From contig CAZYDR010000054.1 of NCBI GenBank assembly GCA_964645285.1, positions 1 to 24,793 of the forward strand: a DNA stretch of 24,793 nucleotides, read 5' to 3'. Origin of the DNA: JAYZAP01 sp964645285 (GTDB lineage Bacteria; Pseudomonadota; Alphaproteobacteria; JAAXGF01). This document shows positions 23,925-24,793 of the stretch, one piece after another; position 1 is the stretch's first letter; every line of letters starts with the position of its first letter. A program made the position numbers and the translations under genes. Under the pieces are notes generated by a model. It was not told where the DNA came from and did no database searches. It was given only the letters and a program-made list of their open reading frames with translations.

Positions 23925-24505
23925 CAACCGAGCATACCAATAACCACGAAGCCGCCAAGCAGCAGGGCGAAGAAGCTCGCCATTACCAGTCCCAGGTTAC
24001 GCTCGATGAAGCTTCGGATGGGCGGCCCGAAATACCACAGCAACGCCGCCACGAGGAAGAACCGGGAGCCGCGTGATAGCACCGAGGCGATCAGGAAGAC
24101 CACCAGGTTGAGCGCCGTGACGCCGCTGGCGATGGTGATGACCTTATAGGGAAACGGCGTCAGGCCGGCGCCGGCGACGATCCAGGCGCCCCACTCGTTG
24201 TAGTGGGCCTGAAAGCGCTCGAAGGCCGCCATGTTGCCGTAGAACTCGAAAAGCGGCAGGCCCAGGCTCTCGAACAGAAAAAAACCGATGCCGTAGCCGG
24301 CGATGCCGCCGGCCACCGAGCCCAGGGTGCAGACCCCGGCAATCAACCAGGCGCGCCGGCGCGCCGCCAGCACCATGGGGATGAGCAACACGTCGGGGGG
24401 AATGGGAAAGATCGAGCTTTCGATAAACGCTACCAGCCCGAGCAGCGCCACCCCGTGGCGATGTTCGGCCAGGGCCATGGTCCGGTCGTAGGCGCGTTTC
24501 AGCAT
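23924..24505 (-). CDS. YqaA/DedA-family membrane protein (VTT domain)
   Basis: 193 residues with several membrane segments. ALLGLVAFIESSIFPIPPDVLLIPMVLA is the reentrant loop of DedA/VTT proteins, with an acidic residue (Glu in FIESSIFPIPPD) that is important for activity in relatives. TPFPYKVITIASGV and SVLSRGSRFFLVAALLWYFGP are the matching second half with conserved Arg. DedA relatives act as lipid carriers or scramblases and affect membrane proton gradient; this YqaA branch is poorly studied. It is the first gene of the DedA-DsbB-COQ7 set and is divergent from the tRNA gene. Confidence 0.88.
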   Translation of the reverse strand: MLKRAYDRTMALAEHRHGVALLGLVAFIESSIFPIPPDVLLIPMVLAARRRAWLIAGVCTLGSVAGGIAGYGIGFFLFESLGLPLFEFYGNMAAFERFQAHYNEWGAWIVAGAGLTPFPYKVITIASGVTALNLVVFLIASVLSRGSRFFLVAALLWYFGPPIRSFIERNLGLVMASFFALLLGGFVVIGMLG

Positions 24506-24628
24506 GGGCTCGTTCTGATCATCATCAGGGGGGTTTAGCCCGCGCCGCCCTTATAAGGCAATGATCGTGGTGACCGAACTACACCGCTTGACCGCCAACC
24601 GGCCATGACTATCATGGCCGCCCACGGA

Positions 24629-24715
24629 GCCCCTGTGGCGGAATTGGTAGACGCGACAGATTCAAAATCTGTTGTCCTTACGGGCGTGGGAGTTCGAGTC
24701 TCCCTGGGGGCACCA
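24629..24715 (+). tRNA. tRNA-Leu (anticodon CAA)
   Basis: 87 bases including an encoded CCA. Acceptor GCCCCTG (24629-24635) pairs with TGGGGGC before discriminator A. The D-arm contains GGCGGAATTGGTAGACGC, the usual leucine form. Anticodon stem ACAGA/TCTGT encloses loop TTCAAAA with anticodon CAA at 24663-24665. A long variable arm (class II) and T-arm GGGAG-TTCGAGT-CTCCC are present. It reads UUG codons. No obvious integrated element abuts its 3' end within the window. Confidence 0.97.
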
Positions 24716-24760
24716 TTACCTAGGTTCGTGGGCCAAGAATCATGGTCCAAGTAACTGAAT

Positions 24761-24779
24761 CTAAACAATATTTGTTTAG
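24761..24779 (+). promoter_or_regulatory. AT-rich palindrome (operator-like) before an off-window gene
   Basis: CTAAACAA (24761-24768) and TTGTTTAG (24772-24779) are perfect inverted repeats around a 3-base centre. AAGGAG follows at 24782-24787, a good ribosome binding site, and the window ends five bases later. A symmetric repeat touching the leader of the next gene looks like a repressor or MarR/TetR-type operator. The gene it serves is not visible. Confidence 0.45.
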
Positions 24780-24793
24780 TGGAAGGAGCTTGG

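Overview
The window looks like chromosomal DNA of a high-GC alphaproteobacterium, probably Rhodospirillales-like. The clues are strong GC bias at third codon positions, a COQ7-type ubiquinone hydroxylase, gluQRS, a Liv-type transporter cassette, a thiO-thiS-thiG-thiE thiamine cluster and tightly packed operons joined by 4-8 base start/stop overlaps. No plasmid, phage, transposase or CRISPR signal was seen.

Left part (1-10.8 kb, mostly + strand): an N-formylglutamate amidohydrolase is followed by a broken GNAT acetyltransferase and a secreted lytic-transglycosylase-like protein. Next comes a translationally coupled three-gene set (small 2Fe-2S protein, FAD/2Fe-2S oxidoreductase, DAO-type FAD oxidoreductase) with the layout of HcnABC, opine oxidase and D-hydroxyproline dehydrogenase complexes. 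A complete branched-chain-amino-acid-type ABC transporter (binding protein, two permeases, two ATPases) follows it, so uptake and oxidation of an amino acid or opine-like compound is a reasonable joint role. A secreted protein of unknown function lies between them on the - strand and is interrupted by an in-frame TAA.

Middle (10.8-17.3 kb): yjbQ is on the - strand. Behind it lies about 790 bp without a credible gene: an AT-rich promoter-like leader and then a GC-rich segment with a dense series of RNA hairpins (three UUCG-type loops, one GAAA tetraloop, a 13-bp closing stem). I could not match it to RNase P, tmRNA or SRP RNA, and it is the best candidate here for something undescribed. A - strand operon gluQRS, agmatinase family, VOC protein, YdfG-like SDR follows. 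After it come a carboxylesterase (+) and a class III CoA-transferase (-) that share a CTAG stop.

Right part (17.3-24.8 kb): an HNH endonuclease precedes thiO, thiS, thiG and thiE/tenI, with a three-hairpin element between thiS and thiG. On the - strand are a DedA/YqaA protein, DsbB and COQ7 (overlapping genes), then a corrinoid protein and a UroD-family methyltransferase that together form a cobamide-dependent methyl-transfer pair. The window closes with tRNA-Leu(CAA) and an AT-rich palindrome beside a ribosome binding site for a gene beyond the edge.
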